64,000 nucleotides of DNA. Origin: Deroplatys truncata (Eukaryota > Arthropoda > Insecta > Mantodea > Mantidae). The position numbers and the translations under genes were made by a program. The stretch spans positions 66,448,364-66,512,363 of the forward strand of contig CM060980.1 of NCBI GenBank assembly GCA_030765065.1. Reading direction: 5' to 3'. Position 1 is the stretch's first letter, and each line of letters begins with the position of its first letter. The notes below the pieces were generated by a model. The model did no database searches, was not told the DNA's origin, and worked only from the letters and a program-made list of their open reading frames with translations. This document shows, piece after piece, positions 1 to 11,575 of this stretch.

Positions 1-999
1 CGCACGTATTTAAACAGAAAACAATAATTCCCGCTATCTTTAACCACCCTCGTATATGTAACATATATTTACCCAGCAGTCAACATATGTGTCTTACCTA
101 TATGAATTGATCAAACAAATGCCAATGTCTTTCATTCCTGTAAGCGATTTTAATTCCCATAATAGAGTACGGGGAAGTGCTTACATCAATGCTAGAAGAA
201 AAATAATAAAATCGTTAATAAACAAAACTAATACTATTTAATTCCAGCAACCCTATACACAATAGTATCACACTTATCCTTTAGCAATACCTCTGCCTTA
301 GTACGCCAGGTATAGAACTAGCGTATAAATTGGTACGTTATGAAACTCTTCTAGCAAGCGACCGCTTCCCAATCCTAGTGGATAAAAGAAACCATAAAAC
401 ACCAATATAATCAACTGATTAAGAAATGGAATACTCAAAAAGGGAATTAGTCAAAATATAAATCAGAGTATCAAAGCAATATACCCAAACTAATATCTAA
501 AAAGGAGTTTTCTTCTTCTACAATCAATGCTGTAGTACATTAATTTACAAATACAATTCTTAACTCTGCAGAAATGAGCATTCCTAAATTTCATACTAAC
601 TCTCATAATAAAACAACACCCAGGAAAGAAGATTGGAAATCAGCAATTATAAATAAAAAGGCGTTTTATAAATATAAACGACATCCAACAATATAAGATA
701 AAATAAACTTCCAGAAATTCAGAACCTTTGCAAGACGAACAATAAAACAGAGCATAAATATATCGTGGTTGCCTTTTTTGTCTTCTCTTTCACGTCGAAC
801 GTCACAAAGTGTAATTAGGGAAAAACTGAAAAAAATTCGCACTAACAAACTTATATCTTCATAACTTCACTTTTAATTTGTAACACAAATTGGTATATGG
901 AAGATCAAGGAATTGCTAACTAAATAGCTGAAACTTTCTCGGGCATTTCAGCTATGAAGAAGATTTCTTGACACTATAAATTCACTCTCCTAATTTAAT
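1..999. other. AT-rich DNA with no recognisable feature
   Basis: Both strands are broken by frequent stops and I see no domain motif, inverted repeat or tandem array. The right edge runs into the decayed LINE. Confidence 0.6.
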
Positions 1000-1469
1000 T
1001 ATAAGCGACGATATCAACCTAAACAACGAGAGTTGCAATAAAAAGCTGACTCTGGATGAGTTCAACAAAGTAATTAGTAGCAGTACGAGCAGCTACGAGT
1101 AGTAGCTGTACGAGCAGCTTGGGACCAGACAATATACCCTTCGAGTTCTGAATACAATTCCCAAAATAAGGAAAGACCTATTTACTTGACATTTTAGCAA
1201 TATGTGGGAAAAAGCATATTCCCAAATCAATGGCACATGGCCAATGTAATTCAAATACTAAACCAAACAAGGATCATCCACTTTCAGTAAACTACAGGCC
1301 AATTGCATTGACTTGCACAAACGACTAAGATGGAGTCTTGAAAAAATTCCTTTCTTCACTCCAGAGCAGCAAGGATTTCGGGAAAATCATTCAAGAAATG
1401 ACAGTCTTACAGTTCTATAAAAAGGAATTCAGGAACCATTCATTGAAGAAGTTGTTTTTATGGAGTTAC

Positions 1470-2266
1470 TTTTTTTATTTAGCCCCACGTTGGGCGCCAA
1501 TTTGCAGAAGTTATTGTCTTTAACGTTGTTGTAGGAGTTTGCCCCACGTTGGGCGCCAATTTGAGGTTGTTTTGATAGAGTTTTTTATATTTAACTCCAC
1601 GTATAGACACCAATTTGATGTACGTATTTTGTTGTTTACGCTGTTTGCTGCTACGTATGAAAAGCCGATTTGAAGTAGGAGTTGTATTATATTTCAACTG
1701 TTGGGGAACCGAACTTGCAACAGTTGCAACCGCAACAGTAAACAGATTCGGTAGCCTTCGCCGCAAATGTATTTTCAGGTGGCCTTTGCCCCAAGTTAAA
1801 AAAATATTAACTTTGTAATAAAACTGTTTCTTTAGATATTTAATATTTATGTTTGCCTCGGCTACGTCAGTATTATTTTAGAGACTTGAATATCTTGGCA
1901 GGTTGTGATGCGACAAGAATGAAGGCTTACGCAGATTTTAAGTTTTACTTCACTCCTTTTTATTAATCCTTGACACAAATTAAATAGCACTTCACTGATA
2001 TAGAGAGCTATGAGATTCTTTTTATTAATTAATTACACTTTTTATCACGTAAAACTGTTTTTCGTCTCACAAGAATACATATTAAATCTCTCGAAGACGC
2101 ATCTTTCATCCGGTTACTATCATAGTCTACAGGCATCTGAATAGACTCCAACCGTCTAAACTTGTAAATTTCTGCATTTCAAGTCTCTGATTGGCTAATC
2201 CTACTCCAACAGAATACCTGCATTTAACTAAAGCTTTTTCTGGTTGTTGATTGGCTATTTTTATAA
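1470..2266 (-). mobile_element. LTR fragment of a tRNA-Lys-primed retrotransposon (LTR family 1, copy 1) with repeated primer sites
   Basis: The same sequence recurs at 53235-54195, and inverted at 27500-28440. At its left end, GCCCCACGTTGGGCGCCA occurs exactly at 1482-1499 and again at 1541-1558, with a degraded third copy at about 1594-1612. This 18-mer equals the 3' end of eukaryotic tRNA-Lys(CUU) including CCA, so in element orientation (minus strand) it is the primer binding site next to the LTR end. The piece interrupts the reverse transcriptase of the surrounding LINE. Compared with the other copies it lacks the distal 300 bp or so. No internal coding region is attached. Confidence 0.7.
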
Positions 2267-2827
2267 AGACGAATACTTACGTAGAAACAATATTCTCAAA
2301 GTGTTTTCCGTAATCAACAGCAGAGCAAATAAACATGTATTAACGTGTACCTATAAATCTATTAACGGGCCAAATTGGATTATGGAGCTCTGGTCTACAA
2401 TTCAGCTAGACCCACAGCTCTTAGAATGCTAGATACAGTCCTATCTCCAGCTTACAAATAGAGGCCAATGAACTTCCACTGTAAATTCGAATGAAACAGC
2501 TTAGTATAACGTATGCTTTAAAAATAGCCGCAACTCCGAACTCAAGACTCTATCCATATGTCTTCTCAAAATATCCCCCGGAACAAAAGCTTCTTTCATC
2601 AACATCTACAATACTGTTTTCCATAAGGTTGAAGCAATGCCCTAATGAATATAACATCTCCCTTCCCAAAATATCGCCTAAAACATTACCAACTGGAATA
2701 CCGCGGGGAAGAGAAGCATTCGGCCAATTAACAACGAATTAAGAAAATATTCAACGAGTTCAATTCCTGAAACAACATATCAACCACCTTTCAATGAAAT
2801 GTGCGCTAACTACTCAAAAACATACAT

Positions 2828-3560
2828 ATCTACACCGATGGCTCCAGAAATTAAGCTGGCTGTTCCTATGCAGTAGTATATCCTACATACACTATACTTT
2901 AAAACTTACCAACATTCTATACAATTTTATCCACTGAACTTTATGCTATCAAACGGGTGTTTGAAGGCATTAAAAGAACCAAAACGATTCCCGCTTTCTA
3001 GTACTAACCGATTCCCAACCGTAGAAAACTGATACACAAAAAATCCAATAGCAGAAATCCAAAACCTACACGCCCAAATACTGATGAAATCAAAACAAGT
3101 TACCTTAACTTGGATCCCTTCGCATCAAGGTATACCTAGAAATGAACAAGTCGATATGGCAGCAAAAGAAGCAACTCGTCTACCTATACAAGAAACAGAC
3201 ATCGGCTCTCCGCATATCGATGCAACCATACATCTCAAGAGAAGAATACACCTCAACTGGCATACCACCTGGCTAGAATCACCCACCAGCAAACTTGAAG
3301 ACATTACATCACCACTCAGAGGACCATCTTCAATAACTAATCTTACTCGTCAGCAGAAAGTTCTCATAAGCCGTCTTCGTATCTGACACACAAAACTTTC
3401 CCACAACTACTTAATAAAACTTCTGCTCCTATCTGTAGTGCCTGTAACGTAGTCATAACTGTCAAACACATCATAGAAGAATGTGAGAAATACCATCATC
3501 AGCATATGCATGTCAGCATCCCCCGAGATGTAACAAAAGCTCTTGGAAACCATGCGTATT
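2828..3560 (+). pseudogene. RNase H domain and terminal CCHC knuckle of the decayed LINE
   Basis: RNase H degrades the RNA strand of the RNA/DNA hybrid during target-primed reverse transcription. The fragment begins with YTDGS (first catalytic Asp), then a stop, then LTDSQ near 3000-3017. A 100-residue open stretch at 3084-3386 contains WIPSHQGIPRNEQVD, which carries the conserved His and the last Asp. After a stop, another frame carries CSACNVVITVKHIIEEC, the CxxC-x7-H-x4-C knuckle common at the C-terminus of I/Jockey LINE proteins. At least two stops and one frame change rule out function. Assignment to the I/Jockey group rests on domain order, not on an alignment. Confidence 0.75.
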
Positions 3561-3798
3561 GTAATTAAATTATTGAATTTTGTAACATTGTTGAACTCTG
3601 TAAACAAATATAAGCAAATTGTAACACAAAACTGTAATATCACAAAGATGTCGTTATGTTTATAAATGTCCTAATTATGTTTTACTACACTAATTATATT
3701 TCCAAATTTGTAATTATAGTCACTGATGCTGTAACTATCTTACAAAATGTGTTCTAAAACGTTAACTAATATTGACACCAATGTTGTAAGCATAACTA

Positions 3799-3832
<34 letters not shown>
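3799..3832. repeat. (TA)n microsatellite
   Basis: An uninterrupted run of TA dinucleotides lies in the 3' untranslated part of the LINE. Confidence 0.95.
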
Positions 3833-3833
<1 letters not shown>

Positions 3834-3924
3834 TATTGTTATTGTTTTTACACTGGTCACGATATGGCCTTGAAGTTGAAGCTACCTTAAATAAAGATAA
3901 ATAAAAAAGAGGATACAGGAAAAC

Positions 3925-4695
3925 GATAGTCAAATATTTTGAAAGAATCCCTATATATTGGCTATATAAAGCCAATTGCCATTGGCTTCCTTGCCATTGC
4001 GAGAAACAACTGCAAAGTAACAGCACTTTAAATAAATGACAAAAGTATTGGAAAAACTAAACCAATGATGGAAATGACGGATGCCAGAAAAACTTTACTT
4101 GAAATAAATGTGTATTTTGAAGAGATCTACATTTTTTGTGTTGTAAGCTCTTATAGTTTATGATTTACCCATAAAATAAAATAATTTAAGGCTATTCCTA
4201 AGAAAATTCAAGATGCACATTCTATTTGCATGTAAATTTAATAAATATTTGGCATTTTAATGAAAATCGTTAGCGCCATTTTTTAGAAAATTAAAAATAT
4301 CGATTTTTTCGTGTAAGGGGTTGTTTGGGGTAGGGGCGGTATCTTCAAGGTCTTCCTGTCGCATCCTTGGAAGGTACTGAATTTAAATACCAAGTATGGT
4401 ACGAGTATATATATCCGACTTTTCGCTTTTAGTTATGTTGCTCACAAACACACACAGGGAGCTTTTTCTGAAAATGATCTTTTTTAGGGTCAGGATACTC
4501 AAAACGTCTATTTCCAATAAAAATCTTGACGTTCAATTACTGTATGTAGTAGAGAGAGTAAATATTACCTAAAAACTTTTTGGAGGGGTCCTCAAAAGTA
4601 TATTTCCGGTAAAAATTTAGATGTTGATGGAATACAATACTTCCTCTACTTACTGTGAGTATGTATGTAGTAGAGAAAGTAAAAGTTATCCGTAC
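3925..4695 (+). repeat. 860-bp dispersed repeat, copy A (5' truncated)
   Basis: Landmark phrases are shared with the copies at 10.7, 30.9, 33.2, 36.2, 55.4 and 56.3 kb. They include GTCGCATCCTTGGAAGGTACT, AAATACCAAGT, CACAAACACACACAGGGA and the terminal GTAGTAGAGAAAGT. The 3' terminal module (TTTCCGGT...TACTTAC...GTAGAGA) occurs twice in tandem, ending near 4560 and again near 4690. No protein is encoded. Confidence 0.75.
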
Positions 4696-4822
4696 GTTTT
4701 CATAATCTGGGACCTACTATAGGATTTATGTATACAATAGAAATGCCGAAGATGCAATAATTAACACACAATACGTTATCAGAATCCGGGCCTTGCTGAT
4801 AACTCTGCCTATCAAGTTAATA

Positions 4823-6204
4823 CAGAGCGAGTTTGAAGTTCACCACAAACATCAGGGATGATTCCTGACTGGAAATGGAGCATAAAGATTCATATCACCT
4901 TATGTAGGGAAATACATAGTTTTCACGGTAGATGGCACTGAAGAACTACGTCAAACAAAGAATCTTGGCACACAGTACGTGGTCCGACCACACCCATGTT
5001 ATAACAGATGTTTAAAGTGGCATCCATGGGATGCAATGCACGCGTTCACACGTCGCATCTTGGATTACCTCACATGTTCAAATATTCCGGCCTGGGTCCA
5101 AATATCGTCACAGCCTACGTGGACAAGCTGTTGGAGGGTCTGAACATCAGGAACAGACTTTTCAGATGCCCGCACAAGTAAACTTCCAGAGGGATTTAAA
5201 TCCGTTGATGGAGCAGGCCATGCAATAGGACCTCCACGTCCTATCTAATGTCTGGTGAAGATGTTGTCTCGACGAAAATTAATGCGGAAGTGGTGCAGCC
5301 TCATTGCCTGTCGTATTGCCAAAGCCACATTCTCCAGCAATGGAGGCAGGGTGTATTGCAGGAAGTTCCAGATACGTTTCTCCGTTCAGGCTTTGTGGAA
5401 GAACTGGACCAAGTAGGCAGTCGTCAGTAATTCCTGCATACATATCATGCTGAGCCGCTGCTGATGAGGTGCTTCACTATTCGTGAGGATTTTCTGTAGC
5501 CCACAGCTGACGATTATGCAGGTTAATGATGCAATCTCTACCAAAGGTCACTTCATCGGTGAAAAGGACTGACGATAGAAATCCCATAATAGTGATGGCC
5601 TGTTACACAAACCAGCGACAGAATCTTTTCAATGGCGGAAACTCCGCTGGTGATAATCCCTGCACATGTTGAAGGTGATGGGGTAATAACGGTTTTCTTG
5701 TAGGATACAGATAAACGTCCTTTACCACACCATGTTGGCGGGCCAATTGCCTGAATTTTTACCAGGGTTGTTCTCAATATCATGGTATACACATCCGGTG
5801 TACGCACAGTCCGCGGTCGCCCTGAACGTTCGTCTGTCACAAAGCACCCATGCTCACACAAACGCCGAAAAATGTTGTGTGATGTGGGTGGTGCTGTCTG
5901 TCAGGGTACGTGGCTCGATACATCCATGCTCTCTCTCGACCGTTTCCACCTGCTTGGCCATCACGAACACCATCTCGGCTTATTCGTGGAATGAATACCA
6001 GACCATTGTGCTTTTACGTTGCTTAAATCACACTATATGCAGCACATAAAACCTACACTGCAAGTTATGAGGAAATGTCATCAGTGCCATCTACCGTGTA
6101 AACTATGCAGTTCCGAACACAAGACGATGTGAACTTTGTGCTCCATTTCCAGTCAGGAATCATCCCCTGAAGTTTGTTTGTGGACTTACCTAATACTCCC
6201 TCTG
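4823..6204 (-). mobile_element. Mariner-superfamily element, DD41D-like, with TIRs of about 130 bp (copy 1)
   Basis: Inverted repeats at about 4823-4955 and 6080-6204 match over about 130 bp with small indels. Both contain GATGATTCCTGACTGGAAAT and ACGGTAGATGGCACTGA in opposite orientation. Both outer ends begin CAGAG next to a TA dinucleotide (4821-4822 and 6205-6206), as expected for a mariner target duplication. A wrecked transposase lies between them on the minus strand. Confidence 0.8.
5010..6015 (-). pseudogene. Transposase pseudogene, mariner superfamily (DD41D-like), copy 1
   Basis: Mariner transposases cut and paste their element by binding the TIRs through N-terminal helix-turn-helix domains and cutting with a three-acid catalytic site. 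Reading the minus strand, an N-terminal region with YRATYPDRQ lies near 5930. DERSGRPRTVRTPDVY lies near 5800-5850. The first catalytic block FTDEVTFGRDCIINLHN lies near 5510-5570, and the last block (GRGGPIAWPA, then STDLNP) near 5180-5225. The second and third acidic positions look replaced: GAG-coded Glu in the HDG position and no Asp after LNP. Frame changes and stops break the gene several times. It belongs to the same family as the copies at 38.5 and 49.2 kb but to a separate subfamily, judging by its unrelated TIR sequence. Confidence 0.75.
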
Positions 6205-6625
6205 TATACTTGACGGGAGAGCTGTCCATTGATCGAATTTTGGTTATTTTATACCATTCACGCTTTCGAACACAAATGAGCTGGAACATATGAGCGTATA
6301 TATTGAACTTCAAGCGTATCCCGCTCTCAGTCCATTCCGTTTGGCATAAACGAGTTGGTGTATCGCTTCCTGTTCGAACACCCAGTGCGACGGGACGCAA
6401 GGAGAAAGTTCAGTCTGTTACACTGGCGTGTTGTCACAGACTAAGTGGCATTGAATATTTCAGTTTTATTCTACCTTTTCAACCTTGTCCTACACACCAC
6501 TTGTGTGAAAGAACAATTAATTATCATTGATCGACATAATGGTTAAACTAACTAAGTTTACCTAAGTTTAAGTAAGTTTTAAGTCCAGGACTTTAAAAGT
6601 ACTTAGGAAACTGTAAGTCGTCGTT

Positions 6626-6850
6626 GGGATATGTCATCTCCTTGTGGTTTACCGGGAAAACTGCGAGTCAATTGGGGAATTTAGTGTTGTGCCGGCATGT
6701 TGCCATGGTAGCTCAGTTGGTTGCAACAGCCGCACTGAAGGCGGAAGATCCTAATTGACATCCCGGCTATGGTAATTCATTTTTCAGCCTGATTCTACAT
6801 TTCCAACCTTGTCTTCCGAACGGCTTGTGTGAAAGAACAATTAATTACCA
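6626..6850 (+). mobile_element. tRNA-headed SINE-like repeat, family B, copy 1
   Basis: The segment GCCATGGTAGCTCAGTTGGT at about 6710 has the form of a tRNA acceptor stem followed by a polymerase III A box. Near 6760-6770 lies CCCGGCTATGG, resembling a degraded T-arm and 3' acceptor. The same unit with the same flanks recurs inverted at 52686-52905, from TCTCCTTGTGG to GTGTGAAA and AATTAATTAC. I treat it as a repeat and not a tRNA gene because the anticodon arm does not fold cleanly. Confidence 0.6.
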
Positions 6851-9114
6851 TTAGTGTAAGCTGTATGTGCGACTTAGGTTTTCAGTGGTCTTCTGTATAT
6901 GTACAATACAAACGTAACTTGATAACTAATTACAAAATCTCACTCTACCTGATAAATGCAGCACAGTGCTCTCAGCATCTCGGGCTATGTGGCGAATAAT
7001 TGATGTGGATCACTTAACGCAGGCAGTAATTCAAAGAGTTACACCCTATACTCTGGTTTATACTGCTGCTTTTATTAAGCTATTACTGGATCAAGCTTCA
7101 TCTTATGGGTCAATTATTGGCAAGCGAAAACCTGTTAAATGCACTTTGCTTGTGCCGGTTATTAAATAGAGCAGGCCGCATGCCTATCTCTTCCGATTAT
7201 TAACGCAGTGAACTTCCTCCCTTGAGAGACGTTTGATATAGTTTCCCATCCTGTGCAACAAGTAGATAACGCTGAAAAACAACACTCAAAGGGTGGCTGG
7301 AAGATCTCAAATTACTTGCCACTCTTCTGTGTCACCTAGTGATGTAATAGGATCTTCACGCATTTTGTGACAGCCTGTCTAAAAACAGCAATCTGCTTCA
7401 ACAGTCCTCTTCAAGCATGCTCATAATCATCGTGCATCAAGACTGGATGTCAGTAGATACACCCTAATATCTGCAATAATACAACACACTTTGTTGCAAT
7501 GAACATTCCGTTCATATGCCAATGTTGACCATTCCAATGTAAAGTGGTTTCATTTGCAACCAATCAAGGCTTATGTCGCTGCGAAACTATAGCTTGCAAA
7601 AAAAAAAAACAAGCTAAATTGTAAGAAATTGCAAAGCGTTTCTTAAAAAGTGTTTATTGTAACGATACCTTGTGTTAAGAAAACCAGATAATAAATTATG
7701 AAAGAATGTATTCTAGGATATGTAGCTACCTTTATCAGCTATTTCCCCAAAATAATTGAGAAAAGTGGTGGAAAGGTATAATTTAGCAATAAAAGTTACA
7801 AACTAGGACTCGAAGTTGTAAAAGAATGTGCTGTAATTGACACCAACGTCATGAAAACGAGTCATAGTCTTTCGGTTATTAAGGGTTATTGTGGGTATTA
7901 ATTATTTCATTTTGTTCGTTAATATATAACAGTATTAAATAGGGAAAATTGTGTGTGTGTGCGAGCGCGCGCGTGCGCATAGTGGGTGAATGTAGATTAA
8001 TCTCGATAACTACTCAACCTATTTTAATAATTCTTTCACCATTGAAAAGCGCTATTCTTCAAAGAGTCGCAGGTTATATAACGTTTTCAAGCATTTGAAA
8101 ACTGAAGATTTAGGGCCTGCTTTTCATACTCATCAACCCCTTTTCGTTGTATATGGATATCAAGGCTATAGCACTTATTGCAAATATGGCAGGTTTTTAA
8201 TGATTTCGTTCCCAAAGGAATAAATGCGGAGATTTGAAATATTTAAAATTTCCGGGGTTGTATGATGGTTCATATCACCACATTTCACTCATACTTCACT
8301 GACTTTTATTAAGTAATATTTTTGGTATAGTTTTGATTAATCTTAATCCAACATCAAAGCCACAATCTCTTTTTTCAATATGAACTCTCAGTTAATCATA
8401 TTGGATGAATATTAACAACCATAATAATAGGATCCAACCTAAGTTTAATATATTTTATCATTTACATTATTAATATTACCTCTGTTATTTTAATAACAGC
8501 TATAATCAACCGGGTATATTTTTATTCTCTAAAGCAAACAGACAAAAATGATAAGCTACCGTTATATTCAATCCCAATGTTCAACCTATAACTGCAAAAT
8601 TCTTTCGTTTATCTGCATGAAACTTTCCACACTTATACTAAAGAGCCTAAGACAATTATAAGCTATTTTACAACTCTTAAAATACTATCTCTAGCATATT
8701 CTCATTCCACTATGCAGAAATCTGCACCGTTTAAACCATATGGTCAATATATTTCACTATTATATAATAGAAGTCGGCAAAAATCAGAGCTTATGCTACA
8801 ACTTCTAAAAATCACCTAATACGCATTTGGCATTATATAGTAGTCTAACGTTTTAGAAGCTACTGCCCTTATAGATAAAACTATACTATTGTGTCTACCA
8901 GGACACAAGTTTGTGCACTTGCACTATAGGACTTAGCGAAAATTATGGAATACCATACAACTTCAAAAAATATACATACTCACGTTTTTCAACCCCTTTA
9001 TAAAATCGAATCAATCGTGACAAAACCTTGGACATTTACACTTTAACTACAAGCACAAATTGCAGGTTTCTTACGAATTTAAAAAATCACCCCTATATTC
9101 TAACCCCGTATATA
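6851..9114. other. Non-coding stretch with a short GT/GC tract and one dispersed repeat
   Basis: There is a 30-bp alternating GT/GC tract at about 7949-7978. A segment at about 8285-8500 reappears inverted at 31712-31860 (listed separately). Otherwise I see only AT-rich DNA without supportable reading frames. Confidence 0.55.
8285..8500 (-). repeat. Dispersed AT-rich repeat, copy 1
   Basis: The reverse complement shares AATATTCATCCAAT, TGATTAA and AGGTAATATT in the same order and spacing as 31712-31860. The repeat is non-coding and its class is unknown. Confidence 0.5.
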
Positions 9115-10624
9115 CACTGGTGTGCAAAACCTAAGGACGAAAGTAATCTTCGCATGCTGTGACACTGCCAAGTAACATAGCTCAATGAAACTTGAATCAT
9201 ACATAGACGGAAATGCTACAGTAGGCAACTAAACTAAATATGCAATGAGACGAACAGAAATGCCACTTTTATTCATAGACCATAAGTCACACTAAAGTCA
9301 AAACGACATATGATGGCACTCTAGATTTACAGAAACAGATACATGGTGCTTAAAAGGGTATATGATCACCACGGACAGCAATGCATGCTCTGCATTGTGC
9401 TCCCTTGCCTGCCACAAGGTTGGTAAGCAGTTTTTGTGGTGGGGCTTTCCATTCCTCCACCAGCGCTGTTGACAACTGTTGGATGGTCGTTGGTGCATGT
9501 GGATGTGCTGCAATGCGTCTCCCAAAGCATCCCACACGTGTTCGATGGGATTTAAATCGGGGGAACGGGCAGGCCAGTCCATTCGCCGAATATCCTCTCG
9601 TTCCAAGAGATCCTCCACCTGAACTGTTCGATGCGATGGCGCATTTTCATCTATAAAAATGATGTCAGGGCCGACTGCACCCTTGAAAAGACGCACGTGG
9701 GGAAGGAATACAGTATCACAATAGCGTTGAGCATTAAGCGTACCGTGTTCAAAGATTTGGAGGTAGGTGCGCCCATGCAACATTATGCCTCCCCAAACCA
9801 TAACACCCGGACCACCAAAACGATCATGTTCAAGGATGTTCCTGGGTTCATTACAAGTTCTCACCTCTCGCCAAATGAGGGTACGTCGAGAATCACTACT
9901 TAGACTGAATCTGCTCTCATCCGAGAAGAGCACGCGACCCCATTCCTCGTTGGTCCAATTTTGATGCTCTTGAGACCATCCCAAAAAGTGCCGCCGATGT
10001 GCGGATGTCAATGGAACACAACGTACTGGCCGTCGGGCAAAGAGATCACCTCTGTGTAGTCGCCGTGCCACTGTGTATTATCGTGAGACTCCGTGCCTAG
10101 CTATCCTGTTAAATGTGGGAGCAATTGCACCCGCTGTTTGGCTTGGATCCCTTCTTACCTGTTGCACAATGTAGCGGTCATCTGCTGCTGTAGTTGAGCG
10201 CGGTCGACCACCACTTCTCCTTGGGACAGCAATGCCTGTGGTTTGGAAGAGCAATCCCAAACTCCTGAGCAACACTCGTCTCACTTCGCCCTTCTTCCAG
10301 TTTCCCGATGATTCTTCCCCGTGTGAAGTCATCCAAATGCTGTTTACGGGCCATGTTGCAATGAAAAACCCCACTACAATGCACCGTAACAGCTCGCTAA
10401 TTGCCACACACCGTCTTGTCCGGTTTCTTCAACTACCCCGTGTTGCGGGACCAGACCCATTTGACACTATAGGCTCGCTACGCTCACGCCATGTGACGAC
10501 CAGCTTTCTGTATACGTGTGAGAGACCTTTGGTAACATACTCCCGCAACTTCATCTACTTCTACCAATTAGTTCATTTGTCACGTTGATTTACCCATCTC
10601 GTCCTTAGGTTTTGCACACCAGTG
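9115..10624 (-). mobile_element. Tc1-like DNA transposon with 26-bp perfect TIRs
   Basis: The outer 26 bases at 9115-9140 and 10599-10624 are perfect inverted copies beginning CACTGGTGTGCAAAACC. TA dinucleotides flank both ends (9113-9114 and 10625-10626), within a short TATATA context on each side. The 1.5-kb length is normal for the Tc1 group. The transposase on the minus strand is frameshifted, so the element could move only if supplied with transposase in trans. Confidence 0.93.
9350..10354 (-). pseudogene. Tc1-family transposase pseudogene (DD34E type, three frameshifts)
   Basis: The family cuts and reinserts its own TIR-bounded element at TA sites. The start is MARKQHLDDFTRGRIIGKLE at 10354, the usual N-terminus, followed by a helix-turn-helix (TSVAQEFGI). 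The frame shifts near 10250 (to FQTTGIAV...SGGRPRSTTAADDRY), near 10075 (to ARRLHRGDLFARRPVRCVPL), and near 9520 (to GRRIAAHPHAPTTIQQLS). The last frame runs to the typical C-terminus QACIAVRGDHI-like (here CRACIAVRGDHIPF) at 9350. Total length would be about 335 residues, as in relatives. Catalytic blocks: VLFSDESRF holds the first Asp, and SPDLNPIEHVWD holds the Glu. The block FIDENAPSHRT has Glu at the position where the second catalytic Asp normally precedes Asn, so this copy is doubly inactive. Confidence 0.92.
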
Positions 10625-10737
10625 TATATAGAATGTACCAATAGAATGCAATGTAAAACAGCAATAAGGGGTAAAGGGGCCAGGATTCATCATGAAATCT
10701 TATAGATAATTGCACAATAATTTCATAAAACATTCTG
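10625..10737. other. Short spacer between Tc1 element and 860-bp repeat
   Basis: There are about 110 bases of unassigned AT-rich DNA. Confidence 0.5.
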
Positions 10738-11575
10738 TGATGCATTTACATGACTTTCTCTACCCTCTATCTTTTATTAGTGGGTATACAAATTATTCAT
10801 ACTAAAGCTTATTTTTCTATCTACTGATTTTAATCCAAGTAAACCTTTGCAGCAATAGATACATTACAGCATATTGTTACAGATACAAAGAGAACAGCGA
10901 TAGTGAAATATTTAAGAATTGGATGCTATACGCTGGTCTTAAAATTCCATACTGTTTCCATGCAATCGCCAGAAACAACTGAATGTTGAAAGATTTTTAA
11001 GAGGATGACCAAGAAATGAGCAATTCCAACCTTTAATAACGGATCTCTCAGAAATGGCTTATGCCACAAAGAGGTTATTTGAAATAAATTGTGTGTTTTA
11101 AAGAGATCTACATTTAGGTGTAGTACGTTTTCGTCTGTCGCTTAACGTTTACCTTATACAAGATTATACAAAATTTCTTCCAAATAAAGTGAGCTTCACA
11201 GGCTATTACCAGAAAATTCAATATGTATATTTCCATGTAAATATCTTTAATATATGGTGTTTTAATCAAAATCTTTAGAGCCATTTTTATAAAATCAAAA
11301 TTTTCGAAAAATCTTCCATGTATAGAGTAGTCTGGGGTGAGAAAGTTTTCTTGAAAATCTGCGTGTCGCATCTTTATAAGGTACTGAACTTAAATACAAA
11401 ATTTGGTGTTGATGCGACTTTCCGTTTTTGAGTTATGCTGTTCAAACACACTCACACGGACCTTTTTCTAAAAGTGTTTTTTTTTTAATTTATCTTTTGA
11501 TAGAATCTCAATATCGAATTTTTGGGTGGAATGCAACACTACCCCTACTTACTATCGTGGTAGAGAAGGTAAAAA
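10738..11575 (+). repeat. 860-bp dispersed repeat, copy B
   Basis: The left terminus is GATGCATTTACATGACTTTCTC at about 10738. Inside are TCTTTATAAGGTACTGAACT and CAAACACACTCACACGGACC, and the unit ends with TGGTAGAGAAGGTAAAA near 11575. Order and spacing match copy F at 55.4 kb. Confidence 0.8.

Larger units (their letters stand above)
1000..3912 (+). mobile_element. Decayed non-LTR retrotransposon (I/Jockey-like LINE), interrupted by an LTR fragment
   Basis: Translated fragments follow the order of a LINE ORF2. A leader resembling LDEFNKVISS and GPDNIP lies near 1050-1140. The reverse transcriptase motif NYRPIALT is near 1288-1314, and a QQGFRENHS motif near 1360-1390. A thumb-region segment with KLDYG and ALRMLDTV follows near 2370-2450. 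RNase H (YTDGS, LTDSQ, WIPSHQGIP) occupies about 2830-3390, and a terminal CxxC-H-C knuckle lies near 3428-3490. The 3' end is an A-rich tail near 3890-3912. Stops and frame changes occur throughout, so the element is dead. The reverse transcriptase is split between about 1470 and 2266 by LTR-type sequence. Confidence 0.8.

Noticed and set aside
1070-1110. Short repeated GAGCAGCT / AGTAGTAGC words
   Set aside because: It is a small local expansion within the LINE leader, not a CRISPR or satellite array.
5031-6049. Plus-strand frames at 5.0-6.0 kb
   Set aside because: They are antisense to the long-TIR mariner transposase, which explains the lack of stops.
6710-6772. Possible tRNA-Phe gene (GAA in the anticodon region)
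   Set aside because: The anticodon and T stems do not pair, and the same unit with the same flanks recurs at 52.7 kb, so it is a dispersed repeat.
9381-9964. Plus-strand frames across the Tc1 element
   Set aside because: They are antisense shadows of the transposase; the minus strand carries all motifs.
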